The notes under the pieces are model-generated. The model ran no database searches. It saw only the letters and a list, made by a program, of their open reading frames with translations, and was not told where the DNA came from. Position numbers and translations under genes: made by a program. From Actinoallomurus iriomotensis (GTDB taxonomy: Bacteria > Actinomycetota > Actinomycetes > Streptosporangiales > Streptosporangiaceae), in the NCBI RefSeq assembly GCF_030269445.1, contig NZ_BSTJ01000005.1:248001-312000 (forward strand): a DNA stretch of 64,000 bases, written 5' to 3'. Positions 50,725 to 59,097 of the stretch are shown one piece after another. Position 1 is the stretch's first letter, and every line of letters begins with the position of its first letter.

Positions 50725-51555
50725 TCAGGTCCGTCTGCGTGCGGTGGCGGCCAGGGAACCCAGAAGCCGGAGCGCCTGGCTGCTCGGGGAGGCCGGTTCG
50801 GCGTGGTAGACGACGAGTTCCTGCCCGGGGCTGGAGCGGACGTCGAAGGTCTGCATCGTCAACGTCAGCGTTCCGACGTCGTGGTGGTGGAAGCGTTTGC
50901 GTTCGAGTGCCTTGCCGCGGGCGTCGTGGTGGGCCCACAGTTCGGCGAACTCGGGGCTTTGGTCGAGCAGTTCGGACAGCACCCGCCGGATGCGCGGGTC
51001 GTGCGGTGCCTTGCCGTAGCCGAGCCGGAAGCCGGCCACGGAGTTGCGTGCGACGTCGTGCCAGTCACGGTAGAAGGCACGCGCGGCCGGGTCGGTGAAC
51101 ACGATGTGCATGAGGTTGCGCGAGTGCGACCAGTCGTGGAAGAGCGCGTCGGCGATGGCGTTCGAGGCGAGCACGTCGTAGGCGCGGTTGTAGACGATCG
51201 CGGGGTTGTCCGGCCAGGCGGCCATCAGCTGGAGGAGGCTCGGATCGACGCGGTCGGGTACGGCGGCGACCCGGGCGCGCGGGCTGAGCCCGGCCAGGCG
51301 GTACAGGTGCTCGCGGCCGTCCTCGTCGAGGCGCAGGGCGGCGGTCAGGGCGTCGATCACCTGCGCTGAGGGCGTGCGTTCGCGGCCTTGCTCGAGCCGG
51401 ATGTAGTAGTCGACGCTGACACCGGCCAGCAACGCGACCTCCTCACGTCGCAGGCCGGGGACTCGCCGGTGGCCGACGCTGGGCAGATCGGCCTCGCCCG
51501 GCGTGACCTGGGCCCGCCGGGCGCGCAGGTAGGCGCCGAGGTCGGAGGGTGTCAT
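50725..51555 (-). CDS. XRE family regulator with MmyB-like ligand-binding domain
   Basis: Regulator of 276 residues. The HTH is LGAYLRARRAQVTPGEADLPSVGHRRVPGLRREEVALLAGVSVDYYIRLEQGRERTPS, and the rest is the MmyB-type PAS-like domain (YDVLASNAIADALFHDW, then FYRDWHDVARNSVAGFRL). Such proteins in actinomycetes control nearby SDR or oxidoreductase genes in response to fatty acids or other lipids. The divergent SDR at 51657 starts 100 bases away and is a probable target. Confidence 0.87.
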   Translation of the reverse strand: MTPSDLGAYLRARRAQVTPGEADLPSVGHRRVPGLRREEVALLAGVSVDYYIRLEQGRERTPSAQVIDALTAALRLDEDGREHLYRLAGLSPRARVAAVPDRVDPSLLQLMAAWPDNPAIVYNRAYDVLASNAIADALFHDWSHSRNLMHIVFTDPAARAFYRDWHDVARNSVAGFRLGYGKAPHDPRIRRVLSELLDQSPEFAELWAHHDARGKALERKRFHHHDVGTLTLTMQTFDVRSSPGQELVVYHAEPASPSSQALRLLGSLAATARRRT

Positions 51556-51656
51556 ACCGACATCGTATGAGCGCGGGCCGGCCGGTTCCTGGGTGCGTTG
51601 CTCCCAGGAAGAGGGCGTCCTCCCGCATCGGCTCGGCGGGGCCCAGTGTTGAGGTC

Positions 51657-52427
51657 ATGCCGACGAACCAGACACAGGAACGCCGGGCGGCCGACGGCAA
51701 GGTCGTTCTCGTCACCGGGGCCAGCAGTGGCATCGGCGCGGCCGTCGCCGCCCGGCTCGTACGCGAAGGACACCAGGTGGTCGCCGGGGCGCGGCGGACC
51801 GACCGGTTGCGGGCGCTCGTCGAGGACACCGCGGAGACGGCGGCCCGCTCCGGCGGGTCCCTGCATCCGGTGCGGCTCGACGTGACGGACCGCCGCGACG
51901 TCGCCGCCTTCACCGAGGCCGCCCGGGAACGCTTCGGGCGGGTCGACGTCTTCGTCAACAACGCCGGGGTCATGCCGCTGTCACGGCTCGACTCCCTGCT
52001 GGTCGATGAGTGGGACCGGATGGTCGAGGTGAACGTCCGCGGGCTGCTGCACGGGATCGCCGCGGTCCTGCCTCACTTCACCGCGCAGGGTTCGGGGCAC
52101 TTCGTGACGGTCGCGAGCATCGGCGCGCACCAGGTCGTGCCGACCGGCGCCGTCTACTCCGGCACCAAGTACGCCGCCTGGGCGATCACCGAGGGACTGC
52201 GGCAGGAGAGCGATCCGGCGATCAGGGTCACGACCATCTCCCCGGGAGTGGTCACCTCCGAACTCGCCGACTCCATCACCGAGGAGGGAGCCGCGGAGGC
52301 CATGCGCGCCTACCGGACGCACGCGATCGGACCGGACGCCGTCGCCGGGGCCGTCTCCTACGCCCTCGCCCAGCCGGCCGACGTGGACGTCAACGAGATC
52401 GTCCTGCGGCCCGCCCGGCAACGCTGA
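51657..52427 (+). CDS. SDR family oxidoreductase
   Basis: Short-chain dehydrogenase of 256 residues. VVLVTGASSGIGAAVAARL, VFVNNAGVMPLSR and the Ser...Tyr-Lys set (VASIGA, YSGTKYA) are intact; the C-terminal PADVDVNEIVLRP identifies the classical group also seen in YdfG-like enzymes. First of three consecutive SDR genes. It starts with ATG 100 bases from the divergent MmyB-type regulator. Substrate unknown. Confidence 0.87.
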   Translation: MPTNQTQERRAADGKVVLVTGASSGIGAAVAARLVREGHQVVAGARRTDRLRALVEDTAETAARSGGSLHPVRLDVTDRRDVAAFTEAARERFGRVDVFVNNAGVMPLSRLDSLLVDEWDRMVEVNVRGLLHGIAAVLPHFTAQGSGHFVTVASIGAHQVVPTGAVYSGTKYAAWAITEGLRQESDPAIRVTTISPGVVTSELADSITEEGAAEAMRAYRTHAIGPDAVAGAVSYALAQPADVDVNEIVLRPARQR

Positions 52428-52457
52428 CACCCCTACCGACGATCGAGCAGAGGAAAC

Positions 52458-53228
52458 ATGACCACCAACCAGAACCTCCCGGCTTCCTGGGACCTCGGCG
52501 GAAGGGCCGCCGTCGTCACGGGCGCCGCGCGCGGCATCGGGCACGCCACGGCCACGCTGCTGCGGGAGCGCGGCGCCCGCCTGGTCGTCACCGACCGTTC
52601 CCCGGCCGTCCGGGAACTCGCCGCGAGCGACCCGGGCGACGTGACCGCGCTCGTCGGTGACGTGGCCGACGAGGAGTTCGCGCGGTCGACCATGCGCGCG
52701 GCCACCGACCGGTTCGGCCGGCTCGACATCCTGGTCAACAACGCGGGCCGTACGCTGAACAAGCCGATCACCGAGACCAGCGTCGAGGACTTCGAGGGCA
52801 TCCTGCGGGTCAACGCCGGCGGCAACTTCGTCCAGGCGCGCGAGGCCTTCCGGGTGATGGAGGCCGCCGGCGGCGGCGCGATCGTCTCGATCGCCTCGGT
52901 CTCGTCGGTCGTCGCGTTCGCCACGCAGACGGCCTACGCCGCCTCCAAGGGCGCCCTGGCCCAGATCACGCGGGTGCTGGCCATCGAGGGCGGCCCCAAG
53001 GGCATCCGCTCCAACGCCGTGCTCCCCGGAGTCATCGACACCGACATCATGGACGGCGTCGTGGACGACGGCCGGGCGATGCTCGCCTCGTTCGGCGACG
53101 CTCACCCGATCGGCCGGATCGGGCGTCCCGAGGAGGTCGCCGAGACCGTCGCCTTCCTCGTGTCCGACGCCGCGAGCTTCGTCACCGGCGCGCTCGTGGC
53201 CGTCGACGGCGGATGGACCGCCCAGTGA
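52458..53228 (+). CDS. SDR family oxidoreductase
   Basis: Short-chain dehydrogenase of 256 residues. AAVVTGAARGIGHATATLL, ILVNNAGRT, IASVSS and YAASKGA give the full catalytic set, and the end IGRIGRPEEVAETVAFLVSDAASFVTGALVAVDGGWT is typical of 3-oxoacyl-ACP reductase-like or polyol dehydrogenases. Second of three SDRs; its stop overlaps the next start (GTGA), indicating coupling. AGAGGAAAC precedes its ATG. Confidence 0.87.
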   Translation: MTTNQNLPASWDLGGRAAVVTGAARGIGHATATLLRERGARLVVTDRSPAVRELAASDPGDVTALVGDVADEEFARSTMRAATDRFGRLDILVNNAGRTLNKPITETSVEDFEGILRVNAGGNFVQAREAFRVMEAAGGGAIVSIASVSSVVAFATQTAYAASKGALAQITRVLAIEGGPKGIRSNAVLPGVIDTDIMDGVVDDGRAMLASFGDAHPIGRIGRPEEVAETVAFLVSDAASFVTGALVAVDGGWTAQ

Positions 53229-53893
53229 GCGGCCGCACCGGCGGCGGGGCCGTGTTCGTCGTCGGCGCGGGACCGGGCATCGGCGCCTCGGTGGCCCGCC
53301 GCTTCGCCCGTGAGGGCCACCCGGTCGGGCTCGTCGCCCGCGACCGGGCCCGCGTCGAGGGCATCGCCGATGACCTGCGAGGCGGCGGACACCGCGCCGC
53401 CGCGGCAACGGGCGACATCACCGACCCCGGCGACATCGCCCGGGCGCTCGGCGAGCTGACCTCGGCCCTCGGGCTCCCCGAGGTCGTCTGTTTCAGCCCG
53501 CTCCCGGACGTCCGCCTCATCCGGCCCGTCCTGGACACGACCGCCGAAGACGTCGCAGGCGCCCTGGCGCTGACGGTCGTGGGCGCCACCGCCGTCGTCC
53601 AGGCCGTCCTGCCGGGGATGCTGGAGCGCGGCTCGGGCACGCTGCTGTTCACCACCGGCGGCGCGGCCGTACGGCCCAGCCCGGAGCGCGCCGTCAGCGC
53701 GGTCGTCTACGCCGGGCTGAGCAGTTACGTCGACCTGCTCGCGCAGGCGCTGCCACCACGGGGGATCAACGTCGGCCGCGTCACCATCGTCGGCGCCGTG
53801 GGGCCGGGGCTCACCCACGAACCCGACGACGTCGCGGAACACCTGTGGCGCCGGCACGCCTCGCCGGCGGAGACGGTGACCGTACTGACCTGA
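53225..53893 (+). CDS. Atypical SDR lacking the catalytic lysine
   Basis: Rossmann-fold protein of 222 residues. VFVVGAGPGIGASVARRFA is an intact cofactor motif, but the NNAG motif is replaced by VCFSPLPDVR, and the YxxxK site reads YAGLSSYVDLL, so the lysine is absent and the tyrosine position uncertain. It may bind NAD(P) without normal SDR chemistry, or use another residue. GTG start overlaps the upstream SDR stop. It may modulate the neighbouring SDR as a partner; that is speculation. Confidence 0.78.
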   Translation: MSGRTGGGAVFVVGAGPGIGASVARRFAREGHPVGLVARDRARVEGIADDLRGGGHRAAAATGDITDPGDIARALGELTSALGLPEVVCFSPLPDVRLIRPVLDTTAEDVAGALALTVVGATAVVQAVLPGMLERGSGTLLFTTGGAAVRPSPERAVSAVVYAGLSSYVDLLAQALPPRGINVGRVTIVGAVGPGLTHEPDDVAEHLWRRHASPAETVTVLT

Positions 53894-53913
53894 GGTCAGC
53901 CCGCCTCGTCCGG

Positions 53914-54321
53914 CACGCCCACCGGCTGCTGGGAGCGGTGGCTCACGAGCCCCCGCTCGTTCAGGTCCTGCCCGCCGGCGGTCCCGAGCGGCGGGAACTG
54001 GAGGACATCGCCCGGCTGGGCCGGGAGAAAGGCGCGATGCGCGCGTTCGCCGCGTTCGGCGCGATGACGATGCCTCGCCCGCCGTGGATCTTCCGTTCCG
54101 CGGGGGGACAGGCGGCGCTCGTCCTCGCCGATCGGCTCGGTGTGTCCTGTGAGCGGTTCCCCGGAGGTCACACGGCTTACCAGCAGGGCCCGGAGGAGTT
54201 CGCGACTCGGCTCACCGCGATTCTGGCCGCCGACGTCACCGAACCCGACGACCACTTCGAACTCGGCCTGGCCGCGATGCTGGACGGCTTGCAGTCAGCG
54301 CAGGCCGCCAACACCGGATGA
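53914..54321 (+). pseudogene. Alpha/beta hydrolase remnant
   Basis: The frame reads LLGAVAHEPPLVQVLP and EDIARLGREKGAMRAFAAFGAMTM, the middle part of an actinobacterial alpha/beta hydrolase, then joins FRSAGGQAALVLADRLGVSCERFPGGHTAYQQGPEEFATRL, its C-terminal end with the histidine GGH. The N-terminal half with the GxSxG nucleophile and roughly 50-80 residues between the two pieces are missing. I read it as a decayed gene after the SDR cluster. Recognised by pattern only. Confidence 0.6.
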
Positions 54322-54376
54322 AGGCTCACGGCCGACGCGGGTTCTCGTTCCCTTGAGCAACCCAGCGATCGAACCG

Positions 54377-55648
54377 TCACGAGGTCCCGGCCGTCCGGTG
54401 CTGCTCAAGGGCCGCGTCACCGGCGGTGGTGTAGCGGGTGAGGGCGGGCACGGCGAGGCGGAGCAGGCCGGCGCCCAGCAGGACGGTGAGGCCACCGCCG
54501 ACCGCGCTGACGGCCGGGGAGGTCAGCGAGGCGAGGGCACCGGCGCGGAAGTTGCCGACCTGGGGCCCGGCGGCGCCGATGACGAAATCGACGCCGGTGA
54601 CCCGCCCGCGGAACCCGTCGGGCGTGGCGAGTTGCACGATCGTGGAGCGGACGATGACGCTGATCGTGTCGGCCGCGCCCGCGATGACCAGCAGCGGCAG
54701 GCCGAGCCACAGCGTGCGGGCCAGACCGAACCCGGCGATGGCGGCGCCCCAGACCGTCACGCTCGCCAGCAGGGCCCGGCCGGGCCGGGCGATGTGCCCG
54801 ACCGCGCCGGACAGCGCCGATCCGGCCAGCCCGCCGACGCCGGGCGCGGCGGTGATGAGGCCCAGGGTGGAGGCGGCGCCGCCGAAGTGGGCGGCGTTCA
54901 GGGCGGGGAACAGCGCGAACGGCATGCCCAGGACCATCGCGTCGATGTCGGCGAGGAAGACGCCGGCCAGGATCGGCCGCCGGCGGATGAACCGCAGTCC
55001 GTCGGCGACGGCGGCGATGCCCGGCCGGGCCGGGCCGCCCTGCGGCGGCATGGCGGGCAGGCGTGCCAGCGCGTACAGGGTGCCGGTGAAGCTGACGACG
55101 TCGGTCAGGTAGCACAGCCGCAGGCCACCGGCGGAGGCGACGACCCCGGCCAGCGCCGGGCCGGCCATGAGGCCGACCTGGAAGGACAGCTGGGTCAGCG
55201 CGACCCCGGCCGCGACCTGGCCGGCGGGCAGCAGCCGCGGCACGAAGGTGCGGCGCGCGGGCGCACCGACCGTCCCGAGCAGCGCCTGGACGGCCACGAG
55301 TGTGTACAGCGGCCACAGCGCCCGGAGACCGGCGAACGCCTGGGCGGCCAGGAGCGTGGAGACCACGATGGAGCCGATGTTGGTGACCAGGACGAGACGG
55401 CGGCGGTCGACCGCGTCGGCGAAGGATCCGCCGAACAGCCCGAGCAGGATCATCGGCAGGCCCGAGGCCAGCCCGACCGCGCCGACGGCGGCCGAGGAGT
55501 GCGTCGTGCGGTAGATCTGCAGGGTCACCGCGAAGGTCGTCATCTGCCCGCCGACGACCGACAGGGACGATCCGACCCACAGGCGGCGGAAGTCCGCCGA
55601 CCCGCGCAGCGGGCGGATGTCCAGTACCAAGCGGCGATGCCCGGCCAC
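54377..55648 (-). CDS. MFS transporter (DHA3/EntS-like)
   Basis: Membrane protein of 423 residues with 12 predicted helices. SADFRRLWVGSSLSVVGGQMTTFAVTLQIY is the typical first helix region of the enterobactin-exporter-like group, and GSFADAVDRRRLVLVTN is motif A. GTG start. It is divergent from the yigZ gene by only 36 bases. Substrate not predictable; a hydrophobic natural product or siderophore is likely for this group. Confidence 0.86.
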   Translation of the reverse strand: MAGHRRLVLDIRPLRGSADFRRLWVGSSLSVVGGQMTTFAVTLQIYRTTHSSAAVGAVGLASGLPMILLGLFGGSFADAVDRRRLVLVTNIGSIVVSTLLAAQAFAGLRALWPLYTLVAVQALLGTVGAPARRTFVPRLLPAGQVAAGVALTQLSFQVGLMAGPALAGVVASAGGLRLCYLTDVVSFTGTLYALARLPAMPPQGGPARPGIAAVADGLRFIRRRPILAGVFLADIDAMVLGMPFALFPALNAAHFGGAASTLGLITAAPGVGGLAGSALSGAVGHIARPGRALLASVTVWGAAIAGFGLARTLWLGLPLLVIAGAADTISVIVRSTIVQLATPDGFRGRVTGVDFVIGAAGPQVGNFRAGALASLTSPAVSAVGGGLTVLLGAGLLRLAVPALTRYTTAGDAALEQHRTAGTS

Positions 55649-55684
55649 GTCTCATCCCCTCGATCCGCGTACGGTGGGTGCGAC

Positions 55685-56308
55685 ATGCGCACGATCACGC
55701 ACTCCGGCGAGTACGAGCTGGACGTCCGGCGTTCGCGGTTCGTCTGCGCGCTCGCCCGCGTCACCACCGAGGCGGAGGCGCAGGAGTTCATCGCCGGGCG
55801 CCGCAGGACCCACCACGACGCGACCCACAACTGCACCGCCTATGTCCTCGGTGAGCATGGCGACCTTACCCGCAGCAACGACGACGGGGAACCGGCCGGC
55901 ACGGCGGGGCGGCCGATGCTGGAGGTCCTGACGCGCCGTGAGCTGACCGGGACGGTCGCCGTCGTCAGCCGGTACTTCGGCGGCGTGAAGCTGGGCGCGG
56001 GCGGCCTGGTCCGCGCGTACGGGCAGGTGGTGGGCGCCACGATCGACCGGGTGGGGATGGTCGAGCGGCAGGCGGTGGTGACGGTGACGGTGGTGGCCGA
56101 CCATGCTCTCGCCGGGCGGCTGAGCCGTGACCTGCACGCCTCGGCCTACACCCCGGCCGGGTCCCGGTACGGGGCGCGGGCCGAGCTGGACGTGCTGGTG
56201 CCGGAGGAGGAGCTGGCGGCGTTCGACGCGTGGGTGGCCGCGGCCGCCGGCGGACGGGTGCGGACCCGCCGCGGCCCGGTCGGACACGTGGACGTGCCGA
56301 TCATCTGA
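55685..56308 (+). CDS. yigZ: YigZ/IMPACT family protein
   Basis: Protein of 207 residues of UPF0029. The N-terminal core has RSRFVCALARVTTEAEAQEFIAGRRRTHHDATHNCTAYVLG, DDGEPAGTAGRPMLEVL and VAVVSRYFGGVKLGAGGLVRAYG, the IMPACT signature, and the C-terminal ferredoxin-like domain follows. Function in bacteria is poorly known; nucleic acid or ribosome-associated roles have been proposed for homologues. TACGGT at 55670-55675 could be a -10 box nine bases before the ATG. Confidence 0.9.
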   Translation: MRTITHSGEYELDVRRSRFVCALARVTTEAEAQEFIAGRRRTHHDATHNCTAYVLGEHGDLTRSNDDGEPAGTAGRPMLEVLTRRELTGTVAVVSRYFGGVKLGAGGLVRAYGQVVGATIDRVGMVERQAVVTVTVVADHALAGRLSRDLHASAYTPAGSRYGARAELDVLVPEEELAAFDAWVAAAAGGRVRTRRGPVGHVDVPII

Positions 56309-56387
56309 TGATCGTCGGATTGTTGCCAGAAGTTGTCAGGTACGGGCGGCAGGATCGAGGCGTTCCACCGACGAAGGGAAGACATCG

Positions 56388-56756
56388 ATGACCGCCATAG
56401 CCTCGCTCGCCATGATCAACCTCGATTGCGCCGACCCGCGCGCGCTCGCGGAGTTCTACCACGGCGTCTTCGGCTGGGAGATCACGCACAGCGAGGATGA
56501 GTACGCCATGGTCTCCGACGGGCAGACCTCGATCGGGTTCGGCCGCGTCGAGGGGTTCGCCCCGGCGGACTGGCCGGCCGAGTCCACGCCCAAGCGTTAC
56601 CACCTCGACCTGTACGTCGACGATCTGGACAAGGCGGTTGCGGCCTGCCAGGAGCTCGGCGCGACGCTGCCGGACACCCAGCCGGGCGGTGACCGCTGGC
56701 GCGTGCTGCTGGACGTCGCCGGGCACCCGTTCTGCCTGTGCCCGCGCGCCTCGTAG
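56388..56756 (+). CDS. VOC-family protein (glyoxalase/bleomycin-resistance fold)
   Basis: Protein of 122 residues. MINLDCADPRALAEFYHGVFGWEI is the first beta-alpha-beta unit and KRYHLDLYVDDLDKAVAACQELGATL with LLDVAGHPFCLC the second. The metal ligand pattern (one H, one E/D) is not complete at the first position, so catalysis is uncertain. GAAGGGAAGA precedes the ATG. Stands alone 79 bases after yigZ. Confidence 0.85.
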   Translation: MTAIASLAMINLDCADPRALAEFYHGVFGWEITHSEDEYAMVSDGQTSIGFGRVEGFAPADWPAESTPKRYHLDLYVDDLDKAVAACQELGATLPDTQPGGDRWRVLLDVAGHPFCLCPRAS

Positions 56757-56765
56757 GCACGATGG

Positions 56766-58178
56766 TCACGTACGCGCCGTGTCCGGTTCGGGCCGGGCAC
56801 GGCGCAGCGGGAGCAGCAGGGCGGGCAGCAGGGTCAGGGCGGTGAAGGCCAGCACCCACCGGAAGGCGGCGTCGAACGCCGCGGACGGCGCGCCGCGGTG
56901 GTGGGCCAGCCGGTGTTGCAGGATCGCGGTGAGCACGGCCGCGCCGACGGACGCGCCGACCGTCTGCACCGTGGTGATGGCGCTGGTCGCGCCGGGGATC
57001 TGGGCGGGCGCGAGCCCTTCGTAGGCGGCGGCCGAGACCGGGACGGCGACGGCCGCGACGCCCATGCCCCACACCAGCAGCACCGCGCCGAGCGCGACGC
57101 CGCCGGTGTGCGGGCCCACCCGGGTGAAGGCCAGGGTGCCGAGGGTGGTGATCGCGATGCCGGCCAGGACGACGGGCCGGGCGCCGATCCGGTCGGTGAG
57201 CCGGCCGGTGACGGGCAGGGCGAGCATGGTGCCCAGGCTCTGCGGGGCCAGCAGCAGCCCGGCGGTCAGCGCGCCGTGGCCGCGTACCTGCTGGTAGTAC
57301 AGCGGCATCAGGATCATCACCCCGAAGACCGACAGCCGGGACAGGAAGTTCAGCGTCGAGGCGGCCGCGAAGGGCCGGTGGGCGAACAGGCGCAGGTCCA
57401 GCAGCGGGGCGACCCGCCGCCGGCGCAGCCCGTGGACGGTGAACGCGGCCAGCAGTACGACGCCGGCGGCCAGCAGCGGGATCCGGGCGGTACGGGCGGA
57501 CACCCCGTACAGGGTCAGGGCGAGCGCGGGCGCCAGCAGCGCCAGGCCGGTCAGGTCCAGCCACCGCGCGCCGGGTTCGCGCGGCGGGGCGGCCGGGATG
57601 CCGCGCCGGGCGAGCAGCAGGGCGAGCAGGCCGATGGGGATGTTGACGTAGAAGATCCAGCGCCAGTTACCGGCGTCGATGATCAGGCCGCCGACCAGCG
57701 GGCCCAGGATGGGCGCCAGCTGCCCGGGCACGGCCACCAGGGCCATGACGCGCCCGCGCCGGTCGGGGCCTGCCGCCTGGGCGAGGATCATCATGCTCAG
57801 CGGCACGATCATGCCGCCGCCGACGCCCTGCAGGGCGCGGAAGGCGATGAGGGCGCCGGCGGACCAGGCCAGGCCGCACAGCGCCGAGCCGATGAGGAAG
57901 CCCGCCAGCGCGAACCGCCACATGGCGCGGGCGCCGAAGCGTTCGGCCAGCCGACCGGTGACGGGGATGACCGTCGCGATGGCCAGCAGGTAGGCGGTGC
58001 TGACCCACTGGATCGTGGTGACCGAGGTGTGGAACGTGCGGGTGAGGCCGGCCAGGGCGACCGCGACCATCGTCATGTCGAGCATCGCGGTGACGGTGCC
58101 GACGATGACGGTGATCCCGAGCCGGAGGAGGGCGGGATCGAGGCGGGCGGGCGGTGTGCGGGACGTAGTGTCGACCAT
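56766..58178 (-). CDS. MFS drug efflux transporter (DHA2, EmrB/QacA-like)
   Basis: Membrane protein of 470 residues with 14 predicted helices. LDMTMVAVALAGLTRTFHTSVTTIQWVSTAYLLAIATVIPVTGRLAERFGARAMW is the DHA2 start with motif D and A, and QGVGGGMIVPLSMMIL with VAVPGQLAPILGPLVGG is motif C, the antiporter signature. It exports hydrophobic drugs in exchange for protons. Divergent from a TetR gene, with two equal palindromes between the genes, the classical layout of an inducible multidrug pump. Confidence 0.9.
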   Translation of the reverse strand: MVDTTSRTPPARLDPALLRLGITVIVGTVTAMLDMTMVAVALAGLTRTFHTSVTTIQWVSTAYLLAIATVIPVTGRLAERFGARAMWRFALAGFLIGSALCGLAWSAGALIAFRALQGVGGGMIVPLSMMILAQAAGPDRRGRVMALVAVPGQLAPILGPLVGGLIIDAGNWRWIFYVNIPIGLLALLLARRGIPAAPPREPGARWLDLTGLALLAPALALTLYGVSARTARIPLLAAGVVLLAAFTVHGLRRRRVAPLLDLRLFAHRPFAAASTLNFLSRLSVFGVMILMPLYYQQVRGHGALTAGLLLAPQSLGTMLALPVTGRLTDRIGARPVVLAGIAITTLGTLAFTRVGPHTGGVALGAVLLVWGMGVAAVAVPVSAAAYEGLAPAQIPGATSAITTVQTVGASVGAAVLTAILQHRLAHHRGAPSAAFDAAFRWVLAFTALTLLPALLLPLRRARPEPDTART

Positions 58179-58188
58179 GGAGGCGACA

Positions 58189-58229
58189 CTACACCGTGCA
58201 GTGTAGAAGAGCTACACTCCACGGTGTAG
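58189..58229. promoter_or_regulatory. Twin TetR operators of the efflux pump
   Basis: CTACAC-N6-GTGTAG occurs twice, at 58189-58206 and 58212-58229, the second 23 bases after the first. The first ends ten bases from the MFS start, the second lies before the TetR start at 58247. Both are perfect. A TetR dimer should bind each. Confidence 0.8.
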
Positions 58230-58246
58230 CCGAGGAGAGGGGACCC

Positions 58247-58873
58247 GTGCCCGACACGACCGCCCTGCGTCCGGGGTCGCCCGCCAAGCGCGCCGCGATC
58301 ATCCGCGCGGCGCTTGAGGTGTTCGTCCGCGAGGGGTACGCGCGCGCCAGCGTCGACGCGATCGCCGAGGCCGCCGGGGTCTCCAAGCGCACGATCTATG
58401 ACTATTACGGCGGCAAGGAGACCCTGTTCCTGTCGGCGGTGCGCGAGACGGCGGCGGCGCAGGCGGCGGCCTTCGGCGGCCTGCTGGACCGTACGCTGGG
58501 CGAGGTCACGGACGTGGCGGCGGCGCTGACGGCGTTCGGCCGCGCGTTCGCCACGGAGATGGCCCGCTCGGCCGAACGCGCCGCGGTGATGCGCCTGGTG
58601 ATCGCCGAGGCGTCCCACTTCCCGGACCTGATCCACGCCGAGCCGCGGGACCGCCCGGTCCAGAGCGCGCTGGCCGCCCGGCTGGCCGAACTGGGCGAGC
58701 AGGGCCTGCTGGAGATCGACGACCCGCTGGAGGCGGCCGAGTTCCTGGGCGTGCTGGTCACCGGCCCGGTCAACAACCGGTCCTGGTACGGCACGGTGCA
58801 TCTGGACCAGGAGGAGATCGACCGCCTGGCCGCCGCGGGTGTCCGCGTCTTCCTGCGCGCCTACGGCCGCTGA
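58247..58873 (+). CDS. TetR family regulator of the efflux pump
   Basis: Regulator of 208 residues. HTH: AAIIRAALEVFVREGYARASVDAIAEAAGVSKRTIYDYYGGKETLFLSAV. The C-terminal domain (TetR_C type, ending AAEFLGVLVTGPVNNRSWYG) contains the drug-binding pocket region. GTG start with GAGGAGAGGGG upstream, which decides it. Represses itself and the divergent MFS gene through the twin CTACAC-N6-GTGTAG sites (inference from layout). Confidence 0.9.
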   Translation: MPDTTALRPGSPAKRAAIIRAALEVFVREGYARASVDAIAEAAGVSKRTIYDYYGGKETLFLSAVRETAAAQAAAFGGLLDRTLGEVTDVAAALTAFGRAFATEMARSAERAAVMRLVIAEASHFPDLIHAEPRDRPVQSALAARLAELGEQGLLEIDDPLEAAEFLGVLVTGPVNNRSWYGTVHLDQEEIDRLAAAGVRVFLRAYGR

Positions 58874-58894
58874 CCCTCGCGCGGCGCCCATCAT

Positions 58895-58911
58895 CGGCGA
58901 ACCATTCGCCG
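58895..58911. terminator. Short hairpin after the TetR gene
   Basis: CGGCGAA-CCA-TTCGCCG, seven pairs and a 3-base loop, 22 bases after the TetR stop. No T-run, so termination is plausible but not certain. The following ~190 bases up to the secreted protein gene show nothing else. Confidence 0.45.
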
Positions 58912-59097
58912 CCATTGCTCCCGACGTCAATGGTCTGTGCACTCAGCGTAAATGACGCCCGGGCGACTCCCGGTGCACAATCGGACTCATCTCACCGAAC
59001 GCACCGCGGAGAAAACCGAAATGGGGGGTCACGCTCGACTTGATCCGCACTGACCACCGCTGAACACGTCCACATCTCGCCACGAGGGGAGAATTCG

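Noticed and set aside
51657-53893. Three SDRs as part of a polyketide gene cluster
   Set aside because: No ketosynthase, ACP or cyclase genes are near; only the SDR trio and a hydrolase remnant.
54140-56308. A 722-codon open frame on the plus strand spanning the MFS gene
   Set aside because: It is a shadow of the opposite strand over most of its length; composition is glycine/aspartate/arginine-rich without domains. Only its last 207 codons (yigZ) are real.
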